Source: a virus. From it: 26,439 nucleotides of DNA. Location: positions 1-26,439 of IMG/VR virus record IMGVR_UViG_3300037847_002972. One strand, given 5' to 3'. The translations under genes were made by a program, and so were the position numbers. The first letter of the stretch is position 1. The number at the start of each line of letters is the position of its first letter. The notes under the pieces were generated by a model, which searched no databases, was not told where the DNA came from, and saw only the letters and a list, made by a program, of their open reading frames with translations. Shown here piece after piece: positions 1-4,801 of the stretch.

Positions 1-19
1 AGCGCACCTTAACTAACAT

Positions 20-43
20 AAAAAGGGGCATATTACTGCCCCT
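20..43 (-). terminator. Rho-independent terminator
   Basis: On the minus strand a 6-bp stem GGGGCA/TGCCCC (plus positions 25-30 and 37-42) with a 6-nt loop is followed by a run of five T. It lies 16 bases past the stop of the 59-301 gene and would end that transcript. Confidence 0.8.
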
Positions 44-58
44 CAGTGTTATTTACTG

Positions 59-301
59 TCAGTCAGTGCAGCAGAGTTCTTCTAACATTTCATCCATTTC
101 TTCACGGTCAATGTTGCTATCTTCCCACATCAATCCGTCGCCGTTGGTCATACCGAATGCCTGCAGATATGGGACGAGTTTGTCATATCCACTGTGACCA
201 TAGATGCGAGCGGTGCGATACAAATGCTCTTCGTTATTGATCCAAAGAGATGCACACCAGGTCTCCCAGTTTGCCCATCCGTTGTATGTGGTTGCGGTCA
301 T
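59..301 (-). CDS. Conserved small phage protein with Y-N-G-W-x-N-W-E-T-W signature
   Basis: An 80-aa protein. Residues 6-15 read YNGWANWETW, the hallmark of a short family widespread in phages and often annotated as DUF7249 or hypothetical; the family name is from memory. The C-terminal half is acidic (EDSNIDREEMDEMLEEL). No catalytic motif or membrane segment is visible and its role is unknown. It has its own -10 box (327-332) and terminator (20-43), so it looks monocistronic. The leader is A/C-rich with no Shine-Dalgarno. Confidence 0.8.
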   Translation of the reverse strand: MTATTYNGWANWETWCASLWINNEEHLYRTARIYGHSGYDKLVPYLQAFGMTNGDGLMWEDSNIDREEMDEMLEELCCTD

Positions 302-326
302 GTGTTGTTGTTTGGTTGATGTCTTT

Positions 327-332
327 ATTATA
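327..332 (-). promoter_or_regulatory. -10 box (TATAAT) of the 59-301 gene
   Basis: A perfect TATAAT on the minus strand lies 25 nt before the ATG at 301. No convincing -35 lies 16-18 nt upstream. The leader between box and ATG is CAA-rich. A TGACAGGTGGGTGTGACC-like stretch, similar in flavour to the elements before other small genes here, sits just upstream. Confidence 0.6.
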
Positions 333-343
333 GCGGGTCAGGG

Positions 344-631
344 TCACACCCACCTGTCACCAGGGACAGTTCCCCAACCGTCACGCTGATAGCGGCGGCG
401 GTCATAGTCTTCCGCTGTGAAGTGATCGTCAAAGTCACCCTCATCAGTGGCACCCCTCACCATGTCCCCAAAGGTCACCCGCTCGTATGATGCAGCACGG
501 CGGCAGGTTGCTCGCTCTTGTCGTTCCTGCTCCATCACCTGCAGGGCGATGCTCTTAAGATAGGGGGAGCTGGCATAGATGCCGTCGCTGTCAAAGAGGG
601 ATTGTGCCATGGGGAAGTCGCTTGGTTTCAT
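344..631 (-). CDS. Hypothetical small acidic phage protein
   Basis: A 95-aa protein that I do not recognise. It is soluble and rich in D, R and Y, with a C-terminal EDYDRRRYQRDGWG segment. The ATG at 631 lies exactly 6 nt after a perfect TATAAT, so the mRNA is predicted to start at or next to the start codon. It is separated from its neighbours and probably monocistronic. Confidence 0.65.
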   Translation of the reverse strand: MKPSDFPMAQSLFDSDGIYASSPYLKSIALQVMEQERQERATCRRAASYERVTFGDMVRGATDEGDFDDHFTAEDYDRRRYQRDGWGTVPGDRWV

Positions 632-637
632 GTCTCT

Positions 638-643
638 ATTATA
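638..643 (-). promoter_or_regulatory. -10 box (TATAAT) placed for a leaderless mRNA
   Basis: TATAAT, six bases, then the ATG at 631. With the usual 6-7 nt from -10 to the transcription start, the first transcribed base would be the A of ATG. No -35 is visible. Confidence 0.6.
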
Positions 644-662
644 GGGGCTGAGGGGCAGAGGT

Positions 663-887
663 CTAGACGAGGTGGGACAGATGTTGATCCGTCACAGCAT
701 CAATGCTCTCGTCTTCATAGACCCTCACCCACTTGATAGGGTTGCCACTGGTCAGACGCCAAATCATCATGTCACCTTCCCCAATGGACGCTTGGCAGAT
801 CTTGTAAGCGTGGGCGATGTTGATGGCATACTCTGCACCGTGTGGATCAAAGTTTGCCCAGTTGGCGGGTTGAACGGCAAAGGTCAT
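663..887 (-). CDS. Hypothetical small phage protein
   Basis: A 74-aa protein of unknown function, with tryptophans in its N-terminal half (PANWANFDPHG) and a MMIWRLTSGNPIKWVRVYED segment that reads like paired beta strands. A TATAAT box lies 21 nt upstream of the ATG at 887. The leader is A-rich and lacks a Shine-Dalgarno. Confidence 0.65.
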   Translation of the reverse strand: MTFAVQPANWANFDPHGAEYAINIAHAYKICQASIGEGDMMIWRLTSGNPIKWVRVYEDESIDAVTDQHLSHLV

Positions 888-908
888 TTGGTTTTTTTCG
901 TTGCTCTT

Positions 909-914
909 ATTATA
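909..914 (-). promoter_or_regulatory. -10 box (TATAAT) of the 663-887 gene
   Basis: TATAAT in a TATATAATAAGAG context, 21 nt upstream of the ATG at 887. No -35 of good quality was found. GGTTGGGACAGAG at about 960-973 (minus strand) resembles the GTGGCACAG element seen before other genes. Confidence 0.55.
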
Positions 915-1025
915 TACCCAGCGACGCGGGCAATGCCAGCATAAGTGGACAGTCTGTGCTCTGTCCCAACCTTGGGCAGGTAGGGCATGGAATAGTGAGA
1001 CAATGGAAGACCCTCTGAATTGTGT

Positions 1026-1241
1026 TTAGTTTGCGTCAGGAATTAGATCAACCAATGTGTCTTCATCGTAGAGATTTACGATCTCTTCAGTTACTTCATC
1101 CCATGTCAACTTTTCGTATTCATCCATCAACAAATCATGTGCGATTTGTGCCAGACTGTCTACATCCATCCCATCAATAATGTGATTGACATAGTTCTCT
1201 TTGAGATGAAAAAGATCAAATTCGTTTGGAGATTGAGTCAT
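1026..1241 (-). CDS. Conserved hypothetical cyanophage-type small acidic protein
   Basis: A 71-aa, very acidic, predicted helical protein (MDVDSLAQIAHDLLMDEY, then EEIVNLYDEDTLVDLIPD). It resembles hypothetical proteins I recall from T4-like cyanophages, with no known function. The start is the ATG at 1241. The terminator of the preceding gene ends 24 bases upstream, so it either has its own weak promoter or depends on read-through. Confidence 0.7.
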   Translation of the reverse strand: MTQSPNEFDLFHLKENYVNHIIDGMDVDSLAQIAHDLLMDEYEKLTWDEVTEEIVNLYDEDTLVDLIPDAN

Positions 1242-1264
1242 GACAATTGTGTGGTGATGGTATT

Positions 1265-1288
1265 AAAAAGGGGGGAGATAATCCCCCT
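1265..1288 (-). terminator. Rho-independent terminator after the 1297-1623 gene
   Basis: Minus-strand stem GGGGGA/TCCCCC (plus 1282-1287 and 1271-1276), 5-nt loop, then C and TTTTT. It starts 9 bases past the stop of the 108-aa gene. The strong stem plus T tract makes this one of the clearest terminators in the window. Confidence 0.85.
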
Positions 1289-1296
1289 ATGTGTCA

Positions 1297-1623
1297 TCAG
1301 GCAAACTCAGCGAAAGTGTAACCGTTGACGAAATCATGCACCACTTTGTTATCACGAACGTACCATGCAAAATCCTTCTGAAAGACACCATCAGTGAATG
1401 CATTGCAGAACTCATTGATGATAGCATTGAGACGAGATTTGGTGGTGTTAGATTGCCAACCTCCATCAAATACACGGACGAAATCCTCACCGATCTCAGC
1501 AATTTTGTTATTGTGCAGATACACGGTGGACACACCTTCGTTGTTATCAACGCGGGTGTTACTCATGTGCCAGTCAGTGTTGTTCTTGATGGCAGTGTTC
1601 ATGAGCATTTCAATCTTACGCAT
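1297..1623 (-). CDS. Conserved cyanophage-type hypothetical protein
   Basis: A 108-aa protein starting MRKIEMLMNTAIKNNTDWHM, with VYLHNNKIAEIGEDFVRVFD, then GGWQSNTTKSRLNAIINEF. The pattern (basic N-terminus, N-S-x-V-x-L-H-x-N-x-I, G-G-W-x-S-x-T-T-K-S-R-L-N) is one I associate with a short cyanophage/podophage family without known function. It is monocistronic, with a TTGCAA-17-TATATT promoter at 1659-1687 and a terminator at 1265-1288. The leader of about 30 nt has no Shine-Dalgarno. Confidence 0.8.
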   Translation of the reverse strand: MRKIEMLMNTAIKNNTDWHMSNTRVDNNEGVSTVYLHNNKIAEIGEDFVRVFDGGWQSNTTKSRLNAIINEFCNAFTDGVFQKDFAWYVRDNKVVHDFVNGYTFAEFA

Positions 1624-1658
1624 GTGGTGAAAAATGGGTGAATTTGTTTGACTCTTTT

Positions 1659-1687
1659 AATATAGAGCACAGGGGGGAGAGTTGCAA
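1659..1687 (-). promoter_or_regulatory. Sigma70-like promoter TTGCAA-17-TATATT
   Basis: -35 TTGCAA at 1682-1687 and -10 TATATT at 1659-1664 with a 17-bp spacer. The -10 begins a conserved block TATATTAAAAGAGTCAAA that recurs at 7332-7349 and, with one change in the part that follows the box, near 8805-8822. The -35 sits inside a hairpin (1667-1699). Confidence 0.6.
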
Positions 1688-1699
1688 CCCACCCTGTGC
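1667..1699 (-). repeat. Inverted repeat with GCACAGGG arms overlapping a promoter
   Basis: Minus strand: GCACAGGGTGGG pairs with TCCCCCCTGTGC except for one mismatch, around a 9-nt loop. There is no T tract, so it is a weak terminator at best for the 1708-1890 gene. It contains the GTGGCACAG motif found near several other small-gene promoters. Confidence 0.6.
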
Positions 1700-1707
1700 C
1701 ACTTTGC

Positions 1708-1890
1708 TCACTGGTCAGCGAACATGCCGAAGTGGGCATCCAGCACGTAGTCTATCACCTCATCAGTGGCAGACACGTTGAACCGATCACAGAACCAATC
1801 AACACACATTTCAGCGGGCATCATGGTGTCAAACATGAAATCCTGCAGGTCCTGCAGGGTCTGGGGATTGGAGAGGAGTGTTTTGTTCAT
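1708..1890 (-). CDS. Hypothetical small phage protein
   Basis: A 60-aa acidic helical protein starting MNKTLLSNPQTLQDLQDFMF. Not recognised. The ATG at 1890 is 6 nt after a perfect TATAAT, as for the 344-631 gene, which predicts a leaderless mRNA. Its first 13 bases (ATGAACAAAACAC) are identical to those of the 1980-2159 gene upstream, hinting at a duplicated 5' end or shared translation signal. Confidence 0.65.
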   Translation of the reverse strand: MNKTLLSNPQTLQDLQDFMFDTMMPAEMCVDWFCDRFNVSATDEVIDYVLDAHFGMFADQ

Positions 1891-1896
1891 GCACCT

Positions 1897-1902
1897 ATTA
1901 TA
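1897..1902 (-). promoter_or_regulatory. -10 box (TATAAT) placed for a leaderless mRNA
   Basis: TATAAT-N6-ATG, the same geometry as at 638-643. No -35 is seen. A 41-nt hairpin (1928-1968) containing GTGGCACAG lies upstream. Confidence 0.6.
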
Positions 1903-1927
1903 AGCATAGGGTTTGGCGATCTGCTGG

Positions 1928-1968
1928 GGTCACTGTGCCACCTTGCCAACTGGTTGGGGCGGCTGACC
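1928..1968 (-). repeat. Long imperfect hairpin with GTGGCACAG motif
   Basis: Minus-strand RNA could fold as GGTCA/TGACC, then GCCGCC/GGTGGC (one G-U), then CCAA/TTGG, with small internal loops. The wobble makes the fold better on the minus (transcribed) strand than on plus, favouring an RNA role. It lies between the 1980-2159 stop and the 1897 promoter. Confidence 0.55.
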
Positions 1969-1979
1969 AATTGTTTACA

Positions 1980-2159
1980 TCAACCCCCAAACATTTGATC
2001 AAATAGTTCTTGAGAATCACGCTCTAATTCTTCCCTGTGTTCTTGACACCAACGCTCATGATCTTCCATGCGTTTGATAGCAAGATGCTTAGGCAATCCT
2101 GTGTGCATGATGATCTTACCGTTTGGCAGTCTGTGTTGAAACATAGGTGTTTTGTTCAT
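1980..2159 (-). CDS. Hypothetical 59-aa phage protein
   Basis: A small gene read directly from ATG at 2159 to TGA at 1980-1982. The product starts MNKTPMFQHRLPNGKIIMHT and ends in a charged helical stretch (EEL ERD SQE LFD QMF GG). Function unknown. A TATTGT-N6-ATG arrangement precedes it, a weak version of the leaderless geometry seen for two neighbours. Confidence 0.65.
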   Translation of the reverse strand: MNKTPMFQHRLPNGKIIMHTGLPKHLAIKRMEDHERWCQEHREELERDSQELFDQMFGG

Positions 2160-2181
2160 GTGTATACAATACAGGATATGA

Positions 2182-2430
2182 TCAGCAATTCAACCCAGGT
2201 TGTGCCACTACGGGAACTGGACCATAGATATCGTTCATAAAATCACGTACCCTTTCACGGTCCAAACTATCACCATCACCCCATGACATTTCTATACATG
2301 GGTCATTGCAATCATCCAAATACATTAACACTGCATAAGCAATTTGTTCTTTGGTTCTGTTTTGATCATACAGACCATCTTTCCCATAGAAAGAATAAAC
2401 GTAGTCAATGAATTGTTGGAAGTTGTGCAT
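2182..2430 (-). CDS. Conserved small phage protein
   Basis: An 82-aa protein starting MHNFQQFIDYVYSFYGKDGL. I chose ATG 2430 because AGGA lies 6-9 nt upstream; the in-frame GTG at 2454 overlaps the predicted promoter. The sequence is acidic and aromatic, ending in VVAQPGLNC. No domain is recognised. Its 3' end supplies one GTGGCACA copy (about 2207-2214). Confidence 0.7.
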   Translation of the reverse strand: MHNFQQFIDYVYSFYGKDGLYDQNRTKEQIAYAVLMYLDDCNDPCIEMSWGDGDSLDRERVRDFMNDIYGPVPVVAQPGLNC

Positions 2431-2452
2431 AAAAAATCCTGAACATGTATAC

Positions 2453-2458
2453 ACTATA
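2453..2458 (-). promoter_or_regulatory. Candidate -10 box TATAGT of the 2182-2430 gene
   Basis: TATAGT in the partly palindromic sequence GTATAGTGTATAC. The predicted start lies near 2446, giving a 16-nt leader that contains the AGGA Shine-Dalgarno before ATG 2430. Confidence 0.45.
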
Positions 2459-2495
2459 CACGCTCAGGATGTGAATGGGAGGTTATATGGACAGT

Positions 2496-2654
2496 TTAGA
2501 AACTGTCATCATACTCATTGACCTCTCGTTTAAATTTTGCTACCTTCTTTTTAGTTTGTCTCCTAATATTCTTTACTTCATAACCAAAATCTTCAAAATC
2601 GTCGTCATAATCTTTATACTTACTGTTGTCGCCCGAAGAGTGACGTTTGCCCAT
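2496..2654 (-). CDS. Hypothetical 52-aa charged phage protein
   Basis: A small gene from ATG 2654 to TAA 2496-2498. The product has a basic start (MGKRHSSGDNSKYK), an acidic stretch (DYDDDFEDFG) and a basic helix (IRRQTKKKVAKFKREVNEYD). An in-frame TAA four bases upstream of the ATG limits the start. Not recognised; the layout would suit a small nucleic-acid- or protein-binding factor, but that is inference. Confidence 0.6.
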   Translation of the reverse strand: MGKRHSSGDNSKYKDYDDDFEDFGYEVKNIRRQTKKKVAKFKREVNEYDDSF

Positions 2655-2690
2655 TGATTAGAATCGGTTGTTATACCTCAAATACGTGAT

Positions 2691-2927
2691 TTATTTAGTG
2701 ATATCAACTAGTTTGCCTTCTTTAATACTTACATTCACTAGTTTACCAATAGATTCTTTGTTTTTCAGTGTATTTGACACTTTTTCATTGAATTCTTGTG
2801 CATTTTCACACTTGAACTCATATTCTTTGTCAATATTACTGTTATATGTTACAAATACACTCTCTTTGTCTACTTTTAGTGTATTGATAGCTGAACTATC
2901 AAGGTTTTCGTAGGTTTTCACAAACAT
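2691..2927 (-). CDS. KTSC-like small protein
   Basis: A 78-aa protein. MFVKTYENLDSSAINTLKVD is followed by a V-x-V-x-Y / Y-x-F-x-C beta pattern and a KESIGKLVNVSIKEGKLVDI end. The S-S-A-I-N..Y order resembles the KTSC fold common in phage hypothetical proteins, but the lysyl-tRNA-synthetase context is absent and similarity is weak. The frame stays open to 3221, but that extension crosses a TATAAT box and low-complexity A/T sequence, so I start at ATG 2927. There is no Shine-Dalgarno. Confidence 0.6.
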   Translation of the reverse strand: MFVKTYENLDSSAINTLKVDKESVFVTYNSNIDKEYEFKCENAQEFNEKVSNTLKNKESIGKLVNVSIKEGKLVDITK

Positions 2928-2939
2928 TGAAAGGGATTT

Positions 2940-2994
2940 AAAGTTTAAATTTGAAAAAAACTCAAAAATCTTAAAATTTAACTTTTTAAACTTT
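2940..2994 (-). repeat. A/T-rich leader with inverted repeat
   Basis: Arms AAAGTTTAAA and TTTAAACTTT (10 of 10 complementary; plus 2940-2949 and 2985-2994) enclose a T-rich loop of 35 nt. The element lies within the roughly 115-nt 5' leader between the -10 at 3045 and ATG 2927, ending 13 nt before the start. It could mask or expose the start codon. Confidence 0.5.
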
Positions 2995-3044
2995 CTTAAA
3001 AAGTCAAAAAAGCGAAAAAGTGAGATTTCTGTGTTTCTCCATTT

Positions 3045-3050
3045 ATTATA
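3045..3050 (-). promoter_or_regulatory. -10 box (TATAAT) of the KTSC-like gene
   Basis: Perfect TATAAT, about 118 nt upstream of ATG 2927. A TGTGACAGTCCTCAAAGTGGC element lies 30 nt further upstream (about 3087-3107), a copy of the recurring pre-promoter motif. The rest of the gene-free stretch 2928-3305 holds a short hairpin (GCTAAG/CTTAGC, 3134-3163) and the repeats at 3207-3296. Confidence 0.5.
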
Positions 3051-3206
3051 AAGGGTCTTGGGGGTGATTCCGAGGGTCTGTGTGCCACTTTGAGGACTGT
3101 CACATGCTTCCTTGACTTTCGTGTGGTTGCGTGCTAAGCCAACGTCTCTGGAGTACCTTAGCAGTATCTTCAGAGCAGCCAGGGGGTATTTAATTAACCT
3201 TTTTTT

Positions 3207-3296
3207 ATTATTGATTCTCAACTAGCATTGCTTATTGAGAACCATTGGTATGACTGGCGCGGAGAGCACCTTGAAAACCTTATTGAGAATCAATTG
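3207..3296. repeat. Three copies of a TTGAGAA(T/C)CA motif, possible Fur-box-like operator
   Basis: TTGATTCTCAA at 3211-3221 is inverted relative to TTGAGAATCAA at about 3283-3293, and a third partial copy CTTATTGAGAACCATTG starts at 3231. The copies at 3231 and 3279 form a direct repeat (CTTATTGAGAAYCA, 48-nt period). On the minus strand ATTCTCAATAAG resembles the cyanobacterial FurA box core (ATTCTCAATAA, recalled from Anabaena). Binding is inference. Confidence 0.4.
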
Positions 3297-3305
3297 CAGA
3301 GGGTG

Positions 3306-3509
3306 CTACTTAAATCCCTTTGTTGTACTATGATTGTACTGTTGTTTGTCCATAACAGTGACTTTACTACCTGTAGTATCAGCTTGTTGGAAGTAATGAA
3401 GACGTACTAGTTCATAGTCATCATATGTGTATGTTCTACCATCTTCGTATGTGATGATGTAGAAATGTCTATCGTATGGTTTAGTTGATGTACTAGTGAA
3501 TGTTTTCAT
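3306..3509 (-). CDS. Conserved cyanophage-type hypothetical protein
   Basis: A 67-aa protein starting MKTFTSTSTKPYDRHFYIIT, then YEDGRTYTYDDYELVRLHYF and KVTVMDKQQYN. The YEDGRxYxYDDYELVRLHYF pattern is one I recall from cyanophage hypothetical proteins; it reads as an N-terminal beta hairpin and a helix. It is the last gene of the overlapping cascade begun at 4399; its ATG shares one base with the upstream stop (TAATG). Confidence 0.75.
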   Translation of the reverse strand: MKTFTSTSTKPYDRHFYIITYEDGRTYTYDDYELVRLHYFQQADTTGSKVTVMDKQQYNHSTTKGFK

Positions 3510-3856
3510 TAGTCTATCTCTGCTATGTTAATGTTGTTTCTTTTGATAACTGCATCACGTAAGTATTTGTTTACCCATGTAATAGATTCACCACATTTAT
3601 CACAACGTAGTATACCAAAGTGAGACATTCTCTTCTTTCCTGTATCCCAACGTTTGTAATGATATTCTAGGAAGAACTTATCATGATCACAACATTGACA
3701 TTTACGATAAGGGAGGAATACAGGATGATATTTGTACAGTGGATCTTCAGGCAGGATAAACGTATCAGGATTTTCAGAGATAATACCAGACCACATATTT
3801 GCCTTCTTGTTTATCTCATCCTGTGTTATGCGTTTGTTTGAATGATGATTGATCAC
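3509..3856 (-). CDS. Zinc-ribbon-like phage protein
   Basis: A 115-aa protein with two cysteine pairs: C53/C56 (RKCQCCDHDK, with C55 also present) and C85/C88 (LRCDKCGES), 28 residues apart. The spacing and the beta-rich linker (FFLEYHYKRW, MSHFGIL) fit a zinc ribbon. Such ribbons bind nucleic acid or the transcription machinery; which applies here is unknown. It overlaps the upstream gene by 41 nt and the downstream gene by 1 nt, so it is translationally coupled in the cascade. Confidence 0.7.
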   Translation of the reverse strand: MINHHSNKRITQDEINKKANMWSGIISENPDTFILPEDPLYKYHPVFLPYRKCQCCDHDKFFLEYHYKRWDTGKKRMSHFGILRCDKCGESITWVNKYLRDAVIKRNNINIAEID

Positions 3857-4049
3857 GTTCTTCCTTCACTGTCTGATAGTATAGTTTGTAGTAACGTTGT
3901 TTCATAGTAGTGATGATAGCATTGTCATCATCAAATGCCATGTACTTCGTCAGTTGATATACTCCTTCTAGTTCTGATATTAGACGTAGTATATTAATGG
4001 ACGATCGTTCTAATCCACCATGTGTCCATTTACTTAGATCGTCTGACAC
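3816..4049 (-). CDS. Hypothetical helical phage protein
   Basis: A 77-aa protein starting at GTG 4049 (MSDDLSKWTHGGLERSSINI). It is predicted all-helical with basic/aromatic stretches (MKQRYYKLYYQTVKEERD). GGAG 10 nt upstream could be the Shine-Dalgarno. It overlaps the 27-aa peptide gene by 20 nt and the zinc-ribbon gene by 41 nt. Function unknown. Confidence 0.6.
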   Translation of the reverse strand: MSDDLSKWTHGGLERSSINILRLISELEGVYQLTKYMAFDDDNAIITTMKQRYYKLYYQTVKEERDQSSFKQTHNTG

Positions 4050-4113
4050 TCCATGTCATCTCCATTGCTAGTGTTATTAGTAATACTAGTGTAATAATGA
4101 ATAGGGAGCTCAT
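4030..4113 (-). CDS. 27-aa predicted single-pass membrane peptide
   Basis: ATG 4113 to TAA 4030-4032. The product has a hydrophobic run (SSLFIITLVLLITLAM, residues 2-17) followed by a polar, basic tail ending RRSK, so a short membrane helix with the tail probably cytoplasmic. Support for reality: its ATG overlaps the upstream stop by 4 nt (ATGA), the pattern used throughout this cascade. Role unknown; similar tiny phage membrane peptides modify host envelope processes, but nothing specific is visible. Confidence 0.55.
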   Translation of the reverse strand: MSSLFIITLVLLITLAMEMTWSVRRSK

Positions 4114-4268
4114 GTTAGACGTAAGCGATAATCCTTTAGTTTCTGTACTAGTTGTTCATGATGTGTAGTGCCTGGTTCAATCATCTCTCGTGCTCTTGCT
4201 ACATCATAGGATGACATAGTATTGAGAGCTTTAAGGATGTGATCTACTTCGTCTAGGGAGAGGTTCAT
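4110..4268 (-). CDS. Hypothetical 52-aa helical phage protein
   Basis: ATG 4268 to TGA 4110-4112. MNLSLDEVDHILKALNTMSS is followed by ARAREMIEPGTTHHEQLVQK. The EVDHILKAL start resembles a short helical cyanophage family I recall without a function. Four-base ATGA overlaps occur with both neighbours, so it is translated as part of a coupled chain. Confidence 0.65.
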   Translation of the reverse strand: MNLSLDEVDHILKALNTMSSYDVARAREMIEPGTTHHEQLVQKLKDYRLRLT

Positions 4269-4399
4269 GATTGTGTAGTGTAATCAATTTCTACTTGTCC
4301 ATATGTAGCATCATCATAGAAGTGATGATCACGATAACCAATACGTTGTTCTTCTTGGAGTTGTTCTTCAATTTCCATGTAGAACTCTTCGTTAGTCAT
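4265..4399 (-). CDS. Hypothetical 44-aa acidic phage protein
   Basis: ATG 4399 to TGA 4265-4267. MTNEEFYMEIEEQLQEEQRI is followed by RDHHFYDDATYGQVEIDY. It is strongly acidic and unrecognised. It is the first gene after the 4423-4451 promoter and overlaps the next gene by 4 nt, which supports the call despite its size. Confidence 0.6.
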   Translation of the reverse strand: MTNEEFYMEIEEQLQEEQRIGYRDHHFYDDATYGQVEIDYTTQS

Positions 4400-4422
4400 C
4401 GGTATGGGCGCAACTATAGTAT

Positions 4423-4451
4423 ATTATACAGAACTAGTTGAAATTAGTCAA
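4423..4451 (-). promoter_or_regulatory. Near-consensus sigma70 promoter TTGACT-17-TATAAT
   Basis: -35 TTGACT at 4446-4451, 17-bp spacer, perfect -10 TATAAT at 4423-4428. It lies mostly in the last codons of the 4434-4580 gene and would drive six overlapping genes from 4399 to 3306. It is the best host-type promoter in the window, as expected for an early phage operon. Confidence 0.8.
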
Positions 4452-4580
4452 GTTGTGATATACCGTAGTGATGGACATATGCCCATGAATGTAACCACCT
4501 ACAATGATAGCAATGGCGAATAAGAAAGCGCCGATGATTGAGAGTGATAGGGGAACTTTATCAGGATTAGGATCTGACAT
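4434..4580 (-). CDS. 48-aa predicted single-pass membrane protein
   Basis: ATG 4580 to TAG 4434-4436. MSDPNPDKVPLSLSIIGAFL begins with a short polar N-terminus; the hydrophobic helix runs about residues 11-29 (LSLSIIGAFLFAIAIIVGG), and a polar tail containing HGH follows. Unrecognised. It overlaps the preceding gene by 14 nt and carries the next operon's promoter in its 3' end. Confidence 0.6.
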   Translation of the reverse strand: MSDPNPDKVPLSLSIIGAFLFAIAIIVGGYIHGHMSITTVYHNLTNFN

Positions 4581-4758
4581 AACGTTGTATCCTTACTCCA
4601 CCTGTTAGTGGATCAGTGATTGGCACACTAGTATAACACATGAGTTTGTAATCGCGTGGTTTGAGATTAGATCGTTCAATCTGATCTACTGCATGATCAA
4701 AGCACATGTACCACGATAGGTTAAACTTACCAGTGCGTGGTTCTAGACGCCATGGCAT
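4567..4758 (-). CDS. Hypothetical phage protein, start uncertain
   Basis: The conservative start is ATG 4758 (MPWRLEPRTGKFNLSWYMCF), giving 63 aa ending VRIQRYVRS. The frame is open back to 5037, adding a Ser/Thr/Lys-rich 93-residue extension that lies in the +1 frame of the AbrB-like gene (4802-5053). The part just before 4758 (TRCAKIELFPVNC) already looks coding, so translation may begin by overlap (GTG 4959 is in frame) or frameshift. No Shine-Dalgarno is seen at 4758. Function unknown. Confidence 0.55.
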   Translation of the reverse strand: MPWRLEPRTGKFNLSWYMCFDHAVDQIERSNLKPRDYKLMCYTSVPITDPLTGGVRIQRYVRS

Positions 4759-4801
4759 ACAATTGACTGGAAATAGTTCAATCTTAGCGCATCTAGTGTG
4801 T

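Noticed and set aside
884-988. 34-codon ORF overlapping the start of the 663-887 gene by 4 nt
   Set aside because: It contains the TATAAT box of that gene and a pre-promoter-like element. The product is not protein-like enough to outweigh this.
3134-3163. GCTAAG/CTTAGC hairpin as a terminator or RNA gene
   Set aside because: Only six base pairs, a large loop and no T tract on either side.
2691-3221. 176-aa reading of the KTSC-like gene
   Set aside because: The N-terminal 98 residues cross a TATAAT box, a GTGGCACA element and low-complexity A/T sequence; the first codon is in the TTGAGAATC repeat. The extension looks non-coding.
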